Part shown: positions 17,060 to 25,438 of the stretch, piece by piece | Position numbering within the stretch: the stretch's first letter is position 1 | Layout of the letters: every line of letters begins with the position of its first letter | Origin: Pseudomonas fulva NBRC 16637 = DSM 17717 | GTDB taxonomy: Bacteria > Pseudomonadota > Gammaproteobacteria > Pseudomonadales > Pseudomonadaceae | Assembly: GCF_000730565.1 (NCBI RefSeq) | Contig: NZ_BBIQ01000021.1 | Span: forward strand, 24,991-88,990 | Direction of reading: 5' to 3' | Length of the DNA stretch: 64,000 nt | Position numbers and translations under genes: made by a program | The notes under the pieces: generated by a model | Seen by the model: only the letters and a program-made list of their open reading frames with translations | What the model was told of the DNA's origin: nothing | Databases searched by the model: none

Positions 17060-17868
17060 TGGCGCGTGGTTCTATCACGGCACTGACAGTGCTGGCCCTT
17101 GCAGCAGGGCTGACCGGTTGCGCCAGCCAGCGCAGCACGGCCGCGCTGGATCAAGCCGCTGCCAGCTTCCAGAAGGTCAAGGATGACTCGGATGTGCTGC
17201 GCAGCGCGCCGCGTGATGTGATTCGCGCCGGCGAGTCGCTGTCCCGTGCAGAGCGTTTGTCCAGCTACATGGGTACCGGTGCCGATGTACGCCATTACGC
17301 CTACCTCAGTCAACGCTACAGCGAAATCGCCAGTGAGCACGCCAAGCTTGCGCTGAATCAGGAGCGCCAGGCCAAGCTCGACCTGGAACGCCAACGGCTG
17401 CAACTGGCGCTGCGCGAGGCCAAGCTGGCCAGCGTGCAGCAGCAGGGCAAATGGGTCGAGTCGCAGATCGTCGCCCTGGCGTCTGAGCAGCCCGACCGTG
17501 GTCTGGTCATGACGCTGGGTGATGTATTGTTCGATACCGGCAGCGCCGATCTCAAGAACTCGGCCAGCCGGACGGTGCTCAAGCTCGTGCAGTTCCTCCA
17601 GCTCAACCCCCGCCGGATAGTGCGCATCGAAGGCTATACCGACAGCACGGGGACGCCCGAAGAGAATCTCAAGCTGTCCCGCGACCGGGCGCAGGCCGTG
17701 GCCGATATGCTGGCCGACTTGGGCATCGATGAAAAGCGAATGCAGGTGGAGGGCTACGGTGACCAGTACCCGGTTGAAGTCAACGCCTCGGAGCGGGGCA
17801 GGGCGCAAAATCGACGGGTCGAGATCGTGTTTTCCGACGACAAGGGCAAGCTTGCGCCGGCACGCTGA
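17056..17868 (+). CDS. OmpA-family peptidoglycan-binding lipoprotein
   Basis: A 270-aa protein. A signal with lipobox LTGC (Cys at about residue 22) precedes a DUF4398-like helical region (about residues 30-145) and a C-terminal OmpA domain (about 150-258). That domain has LFDTGSADL, IEGYTDSTG, LSRDRAQAVADML and NRRVEIVF, the family's peptidoglycan-binding motifs. It is coupled by a 4-nt overlap to the shorter DUF4398 lipoprotein, and both likely sit at the outer membrane and contact the cell wall. It resembles YiaD/Pal-type proteins but is not Pal itself (no tol genes nearby). Confidence 0.85.
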   Translation: MMARGSITALTVLALAAGLTGCASQRSTAALDQAAASFQKVKDDSDVLRSAPRDVIRAGESLSRAERLSSYMGTGADVRHYAYLSQRYSEIASEHAKLALNQERQAKLDLERQRLQLALREAKLASVQQQGKWVESQIVALASEQPDRGLVMTLGDVLFDTGSADLKNSASRTVLKLVQFLQLNPRRIVRIEGYTDSTGTPEENLKLSRDRAQAVADMLADLGIDEKRMQVEGYGDQYPVEVNASERGRAQNRRVEIVFSDDKGKLAPAR

Positions 17869-18068
17869 CGGCTGATAGCAGGCTCGGGCAGTGGCCCATG
17901 CTGGCCGTCGAAACGGGCGGTGCATGGCAGCTGCTGCCTCTGCGCCTGAGTGACTCATGGGCACTCGCCACCTGTTGGGTAGGTTCAAGATCAGCCTACC
18001 TGTGCACCGCACGCACGCGGGCGCTGCAAATCGCTTCCAAGCAAGTGTACCGTTGACTATCCTGTCAT

Positions 18069-18100
18069 CTGTCCCAGTACACTTTGCAACTGTTCCGGTA
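18069..18100 (+). promoter_or_regulatory. Probable MocR autoregulatory operator: two direct repeats
   Basis: CTGTCCCAGTA (18069-18079) and CTGTTCCGGTA (18090-18100) match at 9 of 11 positions and start exactly 21 bp apart, two helical turns. They lie just upstream of a MocR gene. MocR regulators typically bind paired direct repeats in their own promoters. An inverted repeat AAGTGTAC / GTACACTT (18043-18050, 18077-18084) overlaps the first repeat. Confidence 0.55.
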
Positions 18101-18130
18101 TCCTGAGCCGCAGTGAGCGACACAAGAATA

Positions 18131-19603
18131 ATGAGCCTGTCCGCGCGTCGAGATCCAGCCATGACCAATCTGCTGTTGTACCAGCGTATCGCCCAGCAAC
18201 TGGCCGAAGACATCCGGCGCGGTGTCTACCAGCCCGGGGAACGGGTGCCTTCGGTGCGCAAGATGAGTGCGCAGCTCAATGTCAGCCATGCCACCGTCCT
18301 GCAAGCGTATGCCAACCTGGAAGACCAGGGGTTGATTCGCGCGCGTCCCCAGTCTGGCTACTATGTGCACCAGACTCCGGCGCTCACGGCGCCCACGCCG
18401 GACATCGCGCGCGTGGAGCGTCCCGGTCTGGTGACCCGGGCCAGCATCATCCAGCAGGTACTGACCGAAGCGCGCCGCGATGGCGTATTCGCCTTCGGCG
18501 CGGCCGTACCGCACGTCGACTATCTGCCGGTGCGTGCCCTGCACCAGCAACTGGCCAAAGTGACGCGCTTTCACAGCCCGCGTGCTTTCAGCTACATGTT
18601 CAGCCCAGGCTTCGAACCTCTGCGTCGGCAGATCGCCATTCGCATGCGCGACGCTGGTGTGCTGGTCGACCCGCAGGAGGTAATCGTCACCCATGGCTGT
18701 GTCGATGCCTTGCAAATGTCGCTGCGCGTGCTCACCAAGCCCGGCGACCTGATTGCGGCCGAGTCGCCGACCTACTACGGTCTGTTGCAGCTGGCGGACT
18801 TGCTCGGATTGAAAGTGATCGAGATCCCCAGCGACCCCTCGACCGGCATCAGCCTCGAGGCCTTGCAACTGGCCGCCAATCAATGGTCCATCAAGGCATT
18901 GGTGTTGACCGCACGGTTGAGCAACCCGCTAGGGGGTACCATTCCCGAAGAGCGGCAAAAGCAGTTGCTGCGCCTGGCATCGGACTACGACATCCAGATC
19001 GTCGAAGATGACATCTATGGCGAGTTGATGTTCGAGCAGGGCAAGACCAAGGCCTTGAAGGCCTTCGACCGGCTGGACAGGGTCATCTACTGCTCAAGCT
19101 TCTCCAAGACGCTGTCGCCAGGCGTGCGTGTGGGTTGGATGATTGCAGGCCGTTACCAGGACGAGATCCAGCGCTTGCAGACCTTCACCACCCACTCGGC
19201 GTGCAGCGTGACCCAGATGGCGGTGGCGGCATACCTGGAAAACGGGGGTTATGATCGCCACCTTCGCTTCATTCGCCAGGAATACCGCAAGAACCTCAGC
19301 GCTTATCAGTTGGCCGTGCAGCAGCACTTTCCAGAGGGCACTCAGATGACTCGCCCAACGGGCGGCTTCATTCTCTGGGTGAGCTTGCCTGGCCGGGTCA
19401 ATACCCAGGAGCTGCACGTGCGAGCGCTCGAACAGGGGATCAGCATCGCGCCGGGGCTGATTTTCAGCAATACCGAACAGTTCAACCACTGTATCCGCCT
19501 GAACTGCGGGATTCCATGGAACAAGGAGGCCGAGCGCGCAGTCATCACCTTGGGACTACTGGCACAACAATTGTGCAGGGAGCCTGCCATCCCACTTTTG
19601 TGA
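18131..19603 (+). CDS. MocR-type transcriptional regulator (GntR domain fused to aminotransferase fold)
   Basis: About 490 aa. The N-terminal winged helix (GVYQPGERVPSVRKMSAQLNVSHATV, seen as RVPSVRKMSAQLNVS) is followed by a class I aminotransferase-like domain with the PLP lysine in SSFSKTLSPGVRVGW and a C-terminal TGGFILWVSLP motif. Such proteins sense amino acids or vitamin-B6-type ligands and regulate a neighbouring gene. Candidate starts are GTG 18113, ATG 18131 and ATG 18161. 18131 is a compromise because none has a strong Shine-Dalgarno site. No obvious target gene adjoins it. The regulated pathway cannot be told from the sequence. Confidence 0.82.
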   Translation: MSLSARRDPAMTNLLLYQRIAQQLAEDIRRGVYQPGERVPSVRKMSAQLNVSHATVLQAYANLEDQGLIRARPQSGYYVHQTPALTAPTPDIARVERPGLVTRASIIQQVLTEARRDGVFAFGAAVPHVDYLPVRALHQQLAKVTRFHSPRAFSYMFSPGFEPLRRQIAIRMRDAGVLVDPQEVIVTHGCVDALQMSLRVLTKPGDLIAAESPTYYGLLQLADLLGLKVIEIPSDPSTGISLEALQLAANQWSIKALVLTARLSNPLGGTIPEERQKQLLRLASDYDIQIVEDDIYGELMFEQGKTKALKAFDRLDRVIYCSSFSKTLSPGVRVGWMIAGRYQDEIQRLQTFTTHSACSVTQMAVAAYLENGGYDRHLRFIRQEYRKNLSAYQLAVQQHFPEGTQMTRPTGGFILWVSLPGRVNTQELHVRALEQGISIAPGLIFSNTEQFNHCIRLNCGIPWNKEAERAVITLGLLAQQLCREPAIPLL

Positions 19604-19667
19604 GGCTTGCCAGGCGGCTGCGGAACAGGGAGCATACGCATTTTCCATGGGGTTCTGTCCATTTGCC

Positions 19668-20132
19668 ATGAACGCACTGCGCCGGTATCTGTTGGTCTTG
19701 TGTCTGCTGCCTGTGGCTTTGCCGGGCAGCCCAGCTCAGGCTGCCCAGCCAGCAAGCCAGGCACAGTCCGCTTCAGGTAAAGCGCAAGTCAAGCCGAAGG
19801 CACAGCAAAGTGCTCGCAAGGCAGCCAGCAAGCGTGCCAAGTCGACGCACAAAAAGGTCAGCAAGCAAGTGGCCAAGCCGTTGCCGAAAACCAACCTCGA
19901 CCTGAGCTTGCCCACCGAGCTGGTCGATAACCTGCAGCCGAACGTTGGTGAACCCTCGCCCATCAGGAAGCGCAAACCGTTGCTACCGCCGCTGTTCGTC
20001 GAAAAGTCCGAAGCCGACAGCCCGTTTCAACTCAATGGCCGCTTGATCAGCAACGAAATGCAACTGCAGCTTCGCAATGACAGCCGCCGGGATGTCGAAG
20101 GCGCCGCCATCGATTTCGAGTACCGTCAGTAG
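19668..20132 (+). CDS. Exported basic, Ala/Lys-rich hypothetical protein
   Basis: A 154-aa protein of unknown function. The signal peptide (MNALRRYLLVLCLLPVALPG, cleavage near AQA) is followed by a low-complexity Lys/Ala/Gln/Ser stretch of about 50 residues. A more ordered C-terminal part ends in NGRLISNEMQLQLRNDSRRD. An in-frame ATG at 19647 would extend the protein by 7 residues and blunt the signal peptide. The base composition matches its neighbours, so there is no sign of recent transfer. It may be a periplasmic protein binding an anionic partner (inference only). Confidence 0.65.
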   Translation: MNALRRYLLVLCLLPVALPGSPAQAAQPASQAQSASGKAQVKPKAQQSARKAASKRAKSTHKKVSKQVAKPLPKTNLDLSLPTELVDNLQPNVGEPSPIRKRKPLLPPLFVEKSEADSPFQLNGRLISNEMQLQLRNDSRRDVEGAAIDFEYRQ

Positions 20133-20139
20133 ATGGGAG

Positions 20140-20155
20140 CTGACCGGCCGGTCAG
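20140..20155. promoter_or_regulatory. Perfect 16-bp palindrome, TetR-operator-like
   Basis: CTGACCGGCCGGTCAG is a perfect palindrome between two genes, upstream of a PsrA-like site and the YkgJ-family gene. The shape resembles TetR-family operators. The cognate regulator is not in the window. Confidence 0.4.
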
Positions 20156-20180
20156 TGGATTTTCATCAGGGCGGCAATTT

Positions 20181-20194
20181 CAAACGTCTGTTTG
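20181..20194. promoter_or_regulatory. PsrA-type site upstream of the YkgJ-family gene
   Basis: CAAAC-GTCT-GTTTG fits the same PsrA pattern as the site at the ETF-QO promoter. It lies just upstream of a TACTAT -10-like hexamer (20201-20206). Confidence 0.45.
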
Positions 20195-20258
20195 AGCGGT
20201 TACTATCCGTGTGTGCCGCCCTATCCCGTACTCTGGAGTCCTGATTCACTTGAATGCC

Positions 20259-20513
20259 ATGAAATGCCGCGAAGGCTGCGGCGCCTGTTGCATCGCGCCA
20301 TCCATTACTTCAGCCATGCCGCTGATGCCCGAGGGCAAGCCGGCAGGTGTGAGGTGCCTGCACCTGACGCCTGCGAATCTGTGCGACCTGTTCGGCAAAC
20401 CCGAGCGGCCGGCGGTCTGTGGTGGGTTCAAGGCCGATCCCGAGGTGTGCGGTGCTGACAATGAAGAGGCGATCAGGATTCTTGGCTGGTGGGAGCGGGT
20501 AACGGCGGCGTGA
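20259..20513 (+). CDS. YkgJ-family cysteine cluster protein
   Basis: An 84-aa protein whose N-terminus carries the CxxxCGACC cluster (CREGCGACCIAP). Further cysteines (VRCLHL, NLCDLF, AVCGGF, VCGAD) could together bind zinc or an iron-sulfur cluster. YkgJ-type proteins are widespread and poorly characterised. The ATG at 20259 gives the usual short form. A TTG at 20250 has a better-placed GGAG upstream and would add three residues. The PsrA-like palindrome 65 nt upstream suggests fatty-acid-responsive control (inference). Confidence 0.75.
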   Translation: MKCREGCGACCIAPSITSAMPLMPEGKPAGVRCLHLTPANLCDLFGKPERPAVCGGFKADPEVCGADNEEAIRILGWWERVTAA

Positions 20514-20543
20514 CAGGCTGGATCTTCGACAACAAGGATAAAC

Positions 20544-21152
20544 ATGATGAGATCGTTCAAGCGTATAGCGCTGCTGTGTAGCTTCAGTGTTCTGTTTGCA
20601 CCTGTTGCCTTGGCTGAAAACTGGCAGGTGGCCAAGGACGAGGAGGGCATCAAGGTGTCCCTCAGTGAAGTGCCGGGCTCCAAATACAAGGCGTACCGAG
20701 GCGTGACCGTCATCAAGGCGCCGTTGGCCAAAGTCCAGGCGTTGCAGGAGGATGTGGCCGGGGCTTGTGCCTGGATTCACGAGTGCAAGTTGCAGAAACT
20801 GCTCAAGCATGAGGGTGATCAGAGCTGGACCTATACCCAGTTCAATACGCCCTGGCCTGTAACGCCGCGCGACTCCGTGCTGCGTGTTACCACGGTCAAG
20901 GGTGCCGATGGCAGCCTTACACGTAACCTCGTCGAAGAGCCTGCCTACGTGCCCGAAGAGAAGGGCTTTGTTCGAGTGGCTATGGTAGACGGTTTCTGGA
21001 AGCTGGTGCCCAAGGGTGACAGCACGGAGGTGACGTACCAAGTGCATACCGAGCCAGGCGGGAGTGTGCCGGCGATGATTGCCAACAAGTTCGTCGTGGA
21101 AGCCCCGTTCAATACGCTCAAGGCGCTTCGCGCGCGCGCCGAGAAAAACTGA
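20544..21152 (+). CDS. Exported START-domain lipid-binding-like protein
   Basis: A 202-aa protein. A signal peptide (basic MMRSFKR, hydrophobic core, cleavage near ALA-EN) precedes a StAR-related lipid-transfer fold. Visible segments are VAKDEEGIKVSLSEV, YKAYRGVTVIKAPLAKV, WTYTQFNTPWPVTPRDSV in part, and a C-terminal amphipathic helix (PFNTLKALRARAE). Bacterial START proteins may carry hydrophobic ligands, but no substrate is known for this group. AAGGAT precedes the ATG. A bidirectional terminator separates it from gltA. Confidence 0.75.
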   Translation: MMRSFKRIALLCSFSVLFAPVALAENWQVAKDEEGIKVSLSEVPGSKYKAYRGVTVIKAPLAKVQALQEDVAGACAWIHECKLQKLLKHEGDQSWTYTQFNTPWPVTPRDSVLRVTTVKGADGSLTRNLVEEPAYVPEEKGFVRVAMVDGFWKLVPKGDSTEVTYQVHTEPGGSVPAMIANKFVVEAPFNTLKALRARAEKN

Positions 21153-21215
21153 GGTTTTTCTGCTGCATTGGTGAAGGCCGCCTGACTTTAGAGGCGGTCA
21201 GCACAGGACCTACGA

Positions 21216-21241
21216 AAAAGGCTGCCCTAGGGCAGCCTTTT
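21216..21241. terminator. Bidirectional terminator between the START gene and gltA
   Basis: AAAAGGCTGCC / GGCAGCCTTTT, an 11-bp perfect stem with a CTAG loop. The A and T runs are part of the stem. It lies between convergent genes. Confidence 0.88.
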
Positions 21242-21260
21242 GGCATTTGACGGTGAACGC

Positions 21261-22550
21261 TTACTTGCGGTCGGTCAGTGCCACGATATCGCGCTTCGCC
21301 TCGCCGGTGTACAACTGGCGCGGGCGGCCGATCTTGTACGGGCTGGAGAGCATTTCCTTCCAGTGCGAGATCCAGCCGACGGTGCGCGCCAGGGCAAAGA
21401 TCACGGTGAACATGCTGGTTGGAATGCCGATGGCCTTCAGGATGATGCCCGAGTAGAAGTCGACGTTCGGGTACAGCGAGCGCTCGATGAAGTAAGGATC
21501 GGTGAGGGCGATCTCTTCCAGGCGCATGGCCAGCTCGAGCTGTGGATCGTTCTTGATGCCCAGTTCGCGCAGAACTTCGTCGCAGGTCTGCTTCATCACA
21601 GTGGCGCGCGGGTCGCGGTTCTTGTAGACGCGATGACCGAAGCCCATGAGCTTGAACGGATCGTTCTTGTCTTTGGCCTTGGCGATGAAGGTGTCGATGT
21701 TGGACACATCGCCAATCTCATCGAGCATGGTCAGTACCGCTTCGTTGGCGCCGCCGTGGGCCGGGCCCCAGAGTGCCGCGATGCCGGCAGCGATGCAGGC
21801 GAACGGGTTGGCACCCGACGAGCCTGCCAGGCGCACGGTGGAGGTGGAGGCGTTCTGCTCGTGGTCGGCGTGGAGGATGAAGATCCGGTCCATCGCCTTT
21901 GCCAGCACCGGGCTGATCGGTTTGATCTCGCACGGGGTGTTGAACATCATGTGCAGGAAGTTTTCCGCATATGACAGGTCGTTGCGCGGGTACATCATGG
22001 GCTGGCCCATGGAGTACTTGTACACCATCGCGGCCAGGGTCGGCATCTTGGCGACCAGGCGCACCGCGGAGATTTCGCGGTGTTGCGGGTTATTGATGTC
22101 CAGGGAGTCGTGGTAGAAGGCCGACAGGGCGCCGACCACACCGCACATCACCGCCATCGGGTGAGCGTCGCGGCGGAAGCCGTTGAAGAACGTCTTGAGC
22201 TGTTCGTGAACCATCGTGTGGTTCTTGACGGTGCTGACGAACTGGGCTTTCTGCTCGGCATTGGGCAGTTCGCCGTTGAGCAGCAGGTAGCAGGTCTCGA
22301 GGTAGTCGGACTGCTCGGCCAGTTGCTCGATGGGGTAGCCGCGGTGCAGCAAGATACCCTTGTCGCCGTCGATGTAGGTGATCTTCGACTCGCACGAGGC
22401 CGTTGCCATGAAACCAGGGTCGAAGGTGAAGTGACCAGTGGCCCCCAACCCGCGGACGTCGATTACATCAGGACCAACCGTGCCGGTTAAAATGGGCAGC
22501 TCGACGGGGGCAGTGCCCTCGATGACCAACTGCGCTTTTTTGTCAGCCAT
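21261..22550 (-). CDS. gltA: Citrate synthase, type II
   Basis: A 429-aa enzyme that condenses oxaloacetate and acetyl-CoA into citrate at the entry of the TCA cycle. The length and N-terminal extension are those of the hexameric, NADH-sensitive Gram-negative form. Catalytic motifs are GPAHGGANEAV (first His), GFGHRVYKNRDPRA (second His) and NVDFYSG (Asp). AGGAGG lies 6 nt before the ATG. It is divergent from sdhC across a 352-nt control region and transcribed from the promoter at 22609-22636. Confidence 0.97.
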   Translation of the reverse strand: MADKKAQLVIEGTAPVELPILTGTVGPDVIDVRGLGATGHFTFDPGFMATASCESKITYIDGDKGILLHRGYPIEQLAEQSDYLETCYLLLNGELPNAEQKAQFVSTVKNHTMVHEQLKTFFNGFRRDAHPMAVMCGVVGALSAFYHDSLDINNPQHREISAVRLVAKMPTLAAMVYKYSMGQPMMYPRNDLSYAENFLHMMFNTPCEIKPISPVLAKAMDRIFILHADHEQNASTSTVRLAGSSGANPFACIAAGIAALWGPAHGGANEAVLTMLDEIGDVSNIDTFIAKAKDKNDPFKLMGFGHRVYKNRDPRATVMKQTCDEVLRELGIKNDPQLELAMRLEEIALTDPYFIERSLYPNVDFYSGIILKAIGIPTSMFTVIFALARTVGWISHWKEMLSSPYKIGRPRQLYTGEAKRDIVALTDRK

Positions 22551-22608
22551 GTGGCCTCCTATTAATGCTTGAAATCATCAGACAGACCCCCCACGCAGGG
22601 CCCGCACC

Positions 22609-22636
22609 ACTATAGAGGGATAAATTCAGATGTCAA
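22609..22636 (-). promoter_or_regulatory. Sigma-70 promoter of gltA
   Basis: Minus-strand TTGACA (22631-22636), a 16-nt spacer and TATAGT (22609-22614), about 60 nt upstream of the gltA start. Confidence 0.82.
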
Positions 22637-22750
22637 TTTGCCTAAAGGCTTGTTGAATCAGCTGTTCAAGCCTGATTTTTCCCGAAATTCTCGCCCGTTT
22701 ACGCCTTTTGCTCGTTAAAGGCAATGCGCTATTCGGGCTACCCCCTCACG

Positions 22751-22779
22751 TTGTCATGAGCAGCCTAACTGTCTATACT
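22751..22779 (+). promoter_or_regulatory. Sigma-70 promoter of sdhCDAB
   Basis: TTGTCA (22751-22756), a 17-nt spacer and TATACT (22774-22779), leaving a leader of about 115 nt before the sdhC start. Confidence 0.78.
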
Positions 22780-22902
22780 CGGCACCCGACCGCCAGGGGC
22801 TTGCAAGCCCGACCTGCTGGGGGTCGCCGTTCCCTGGGTGGTGGGTACCTGACCAGTACACTTACCAACAACTTTGCCCTGATTCGCTAGGGGCTCTTCA
22901 GT

Positions 22903-23289
22903 GTGAAAAAAGCCGTGAAAAGCCAACGACCTGTAAACCTAGACCTAAGGACCATCAAGCTTCCTGTCACTGCGTACACGTCCATCCTGCACCGTATCTC
23001 CGGCGTCATCCTGTTCATCGGCCTTGCCATCATGCTGTATGCACTGGGCAAGTCGCTGGGTTCCGAGGAAGGTTTCGGTGAAGTGAAGGCGTGTCTGACC
23101 AGCCCGCTGGCCAAGTTCGTGACCTGGGGCCTGTTGTCCGCCCTGCTTTATCACCTCGTGGCAGGTGTTCGTCACCTGATCATGGACATGGGTGTCGGCG
23201 AGACGCTGGAAGGCGGCAAGCTGGGCTCGAAAATCGTGATCGTCATCTCCGTGGTGCTGATCGTTCTGGTGGGAGTTTGGGTATGGTAA
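22903..23289 (+). CDS. sdhC: Succinate dehydrogenase cytochrome b556 subunit
   Basis: A 128-aa membrane anchor of complex II. Three hydrophobic helices (about residues 30-48, 62-82 and 105-126) and the haem-quinone motif RPVNLDL...HRISGVILF mark the family. HLVAGVRHLIMDMG holds the second conserved His. The start is a GTG with AGGGG 8 nt upstream. An in-frame GTG four codons later lacks a ribosome binding site. The stop overlaps the sdhD start. It is the first gene of sdhCDAB. Confidence 0.93.
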   Translation: MKKAVKSQRPVNLDLRTIKLPVTAYTSILHRISGVILFIGLAIMLYALGKSLGSEEGFGEVKACLTSPLAKFVTWGLLSALLYHLVAGVRHLIMDMGVGETLEGGKLGSKIVIVISVVLIVLVGVWVW

Positions 23290-23651
23290 CCAACGTCACG
23301 AACCTGTCGCGTTCGGGCCTCTATGACTGGATGGCGCAGCGCGTCTCGGCGGTCGTTCTCGCGGCTTACTTCATCTTCCTGATCGGCTACGTGGTCGCCC
23401 ACCCAGGCATCGACTATGCCCAGTGGCATGCCCTGTTCTCCAACAACGCGATGCGGATCTTCAGTCTGCTGGCCCTCGTTGCCCTCGGCGCTCACGCCTG
23501 GGTCGGCATGTGGACCATTGCTACCGACTACCTGACGCCTATGTCGTTCGGCAAGTCGGCAACTGCGATTCGTTTCCTGTTCCAGGCGGTATGCGGCGTT
23601 GCGATGTTCGCTTACTTCGTCTGGGGTGTGCAGATTCTCTGGGGTATCTGA
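23283..23651 (+). CDS. sdhD: Succinate dehydrogenase membrane anchor subunit
   Basis: A 122-aa partner of SdhC that forms the quinone site and binds haem b. Three hydrophobic helices and the family motif GLYDWMAQRVSAVVLAAY lie at the N-terminus. AHAWVGMWTIATDY carries the conserved His and the Asp-Tyr pair. It overlaps the sdhC stop by 7 nt, which implies coupled translation. sdhA follows after 3 nt. Confidence 0.93.
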   Translation: MVTNVTNLSRSGLYDWMAQRVSAVVLAAYFIFLIGYVVAHPGIDYAQWHALFSNNAMRIFSLLALVALGAHAWVGMWTIATDYLTPMSFGKSATAIRFLFQAVCGVAMFAYFVWGVQILWGI

Positions 23652-23654
23652 TCC

Positions 23655-25427
23655 ATGGCTAGCATTCCAACCATTTCCTTCGACGCCATCATCATCGGTG
23701 GCGGCGGCGCCGGCATGCGCGCAGCGCTGCAACTGGCCCAGGGCGGTCACAAGACTGCCGTGGTCACCAAGGTCTTCCCGACCCGTTCGCACACCGTGTC
23801 CGCCCAGGGCGGCATCACCTGCGCCATCGCTTCGGCCGACCCGAACGACGACTGGCGCTGGCACATGTACGATACCGTCAAGGGCTCGGACTACATCGGT
23901 GACCAGGACGCTATCGAATACATGTGCCAGGAAGGCCCGGCTGCGGTCTTCGAGCTGGACCACATGGGCCTGCCGTTCTCGCGCACCGAAACCGGCCGTA
24001 TCTACCAGCGTCCGTTCGGTGGCCAGTCCAAGGACTTCGGCAAGGGTGGCCAGGCTGCCCGTACCTGTGCCGCTTCCGACCGTACCGGTCACGCGCTGCT
24101 GCACACCCTGTACCAGGGTAACCTGAAAGCCGGTACCACCTTCCTCAACGAGTACTATGCCGTTGACCTGGTGAAGAACCAGGAAGGCGCCTTCGTCGGC
24201 GTGATCGCGATCTGCATCGAAACCGGCGAAACCATGTACATCAAGTCCAAGGCCACCGTTCTGGCCACTGGCGGTGCTGGCCGAATCTACGCCTCCACCA
24301 CCAACGCCCTGATCAATACCGGTGACGGCATCGGCATGGCGCTGCGCGCTGGTGTTCCGGTGCAGGACATCGAGATGTGGCAGTTCCACCCGACCGGTAT
24401 CGCCGGTGCCGGCGTACTGGTCACCGAGGGTTGCCGCGGTGAGGGTGGTTACCTGATCAACGCCCATGGCGAGCGCTTCATGGAGCGCTACGCGCCGAAC
24501 GCCAAAGACTTGGCCGGCCGCGACGTGGTTGCCCGTTCCATGGTCAAGGAAATCATCGCCGGCAACGGCGTGGGCCCGAACAAGGACCACGTGCTGCTGA
24601 AGCTGGACCACCTGGGCGAGGAGGTGCTGCACAGCCGCCTGCCAGGCATCTGCGAACTGTCCAAGACCTTCGCCCATGTCGATCCGGTCGTCGCGCCAGT
24701 GCCGGTCGTTCCAACCTGCCACTACATGATGGGCGGCGTTGCCACCAACATTCATGGCCAAGCCATCACCATGGACGAAGAAGGCAAGGATCACATCATC
24801 CCTGGCCTGTTCGCCGTAGGTGAAGTAGCGTGCGTATCGGTTCACGGTGCCAACCGCCTGGGTGGCAACTCCCTGCTCGACCTGGTGGTGTTCGGCCGTG
24901 CTGCCGGCCTGCACCTGGAGAAGGCACTGAGCGACGGCATCGAGCACCTCGACGCCAGCGACACCGACATCGACGTTGCCCTCAATCGCCTGAACAAGCT
25001 CAACGAGCGCTCCACCGGCGAAGACGTTGCCAGCCTCAAGCGCGAATTGCAGAGCTGCATGCAGAACTACTTCGGCGTATTCCGTACCGGCGAGTACATG
25101 CTCAAGGGTATCGAGCAGCTGGCTGGCCTGCGTGAGCGTATCGCCAACGTCAAGATCAACGACAAGTCCCAGGCCTTCAACACCGCGCGTATCGAAGCGC
25201 TGGAGCTGCAGAACCTGCTGGAAGTTGCCGAAGCTACCGCCATCGCGGCCGAAGCCCGTAAAGAGTCGCGCGGCGCTCACGCCCGTGAAGACTTCGAAGA
25301 CCGTGACGACGAGAACTGGCTGTGCCACACCCTGTACTACCCGGGTGTCAAGCGCGTTGCCAAGCGTGGCGTCAACTTTGCGCCGAAGACCGTGCCGGCC
25401 TTCGAACCAAAAATCCGGACCTACTAA
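23655..25427 (+). CDS. sdhA: Succinate dehydrogenase flavoprotein subunit
   Basis: A 590-aa catalytic subunit that oxidises succinate to fumarate with covalently bound FAD. GGGGAGMRAALQL is the dinucleotide fold (residues 15-27). His46 in RSHTVSAQGG is the expected FAD attachment site. Substrate and catalytic motifs include HPTGIAGAGVLVTEGCRGEGG and the C-terminal Arg-rich capping region (EARKESRGAHAREDF). The length is typical. It lies in the middle of sdhCDAB, 3 nt after sdhD. Confidence 0.97.
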   Translation: MASIPTISFDAIIIGGGGAGMRAALQLAQGGHKTAVVTKVFPTRSHTVSAQGGITCAIASADPNDDWRWHMYDTVKGSDYIGDQDAIEYMCQEGPAAVFELDHMGLPFSRTETGRIYQRPFGGQSKDFGKGGQAARTCAASDRTGHALLHTLYQGNLKAGTTFLNEYYAVDLVKNQEGAFVGVIAICIETGETMYIKSKATVLATGGAGRIYASTTNALINTGDGIGMALRAGVPVQDIEMWQFHPTGIAGAGVLVTEGCRGEGGYLINAHGERFMERYAPNAKDLAGRDVVARSMVKEIIAGNGVGPNKDHVLLKLDHLGEEVLHSRLPGICELSKTFAHVDPVVAPVPVVPTCHYMMGGVATNIHGQAITMDEEGKDHIIPGLFAVGEVACVSVHGANRLGGNSLLDLVVFGRAAGLHLEKALSDGIEHLDASDTDIDVALNRLNKLNERSTGEDVASLKRELQSCMQNYFGVFRTGEYMLKGIEQLAGLRERIANVKINDKSQAFNTARIEALELQNLLEVAEATAIAAEARKESRGAHAREDFEDRDDENWLCHTLYYPGVKRVAKRGVNFAPKTVPAFEPKIRTY

Positions 25428-25438
25428 GGGTGGCTGCT

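Larger units (their letters stand above)
22551..22902. other. Divergent control region gltA / sdhCDAB
   Basis: Gene-free, AT-richer than its surroundings. It contains one clear sigma-70 promoter in each direction, and the gltA one is nearly consensus. I see no coding sequence or terminator in it. Confidence 0.75.

Noticed and set aside
23172..25328. A 718-codon minus-strand frame opposite sdhA
   Set aside because: Antisense shadow of sdhA. The composition (Val, Gly, His and Gln rich) is typical of reverse-frame reading of GC-rich genes.
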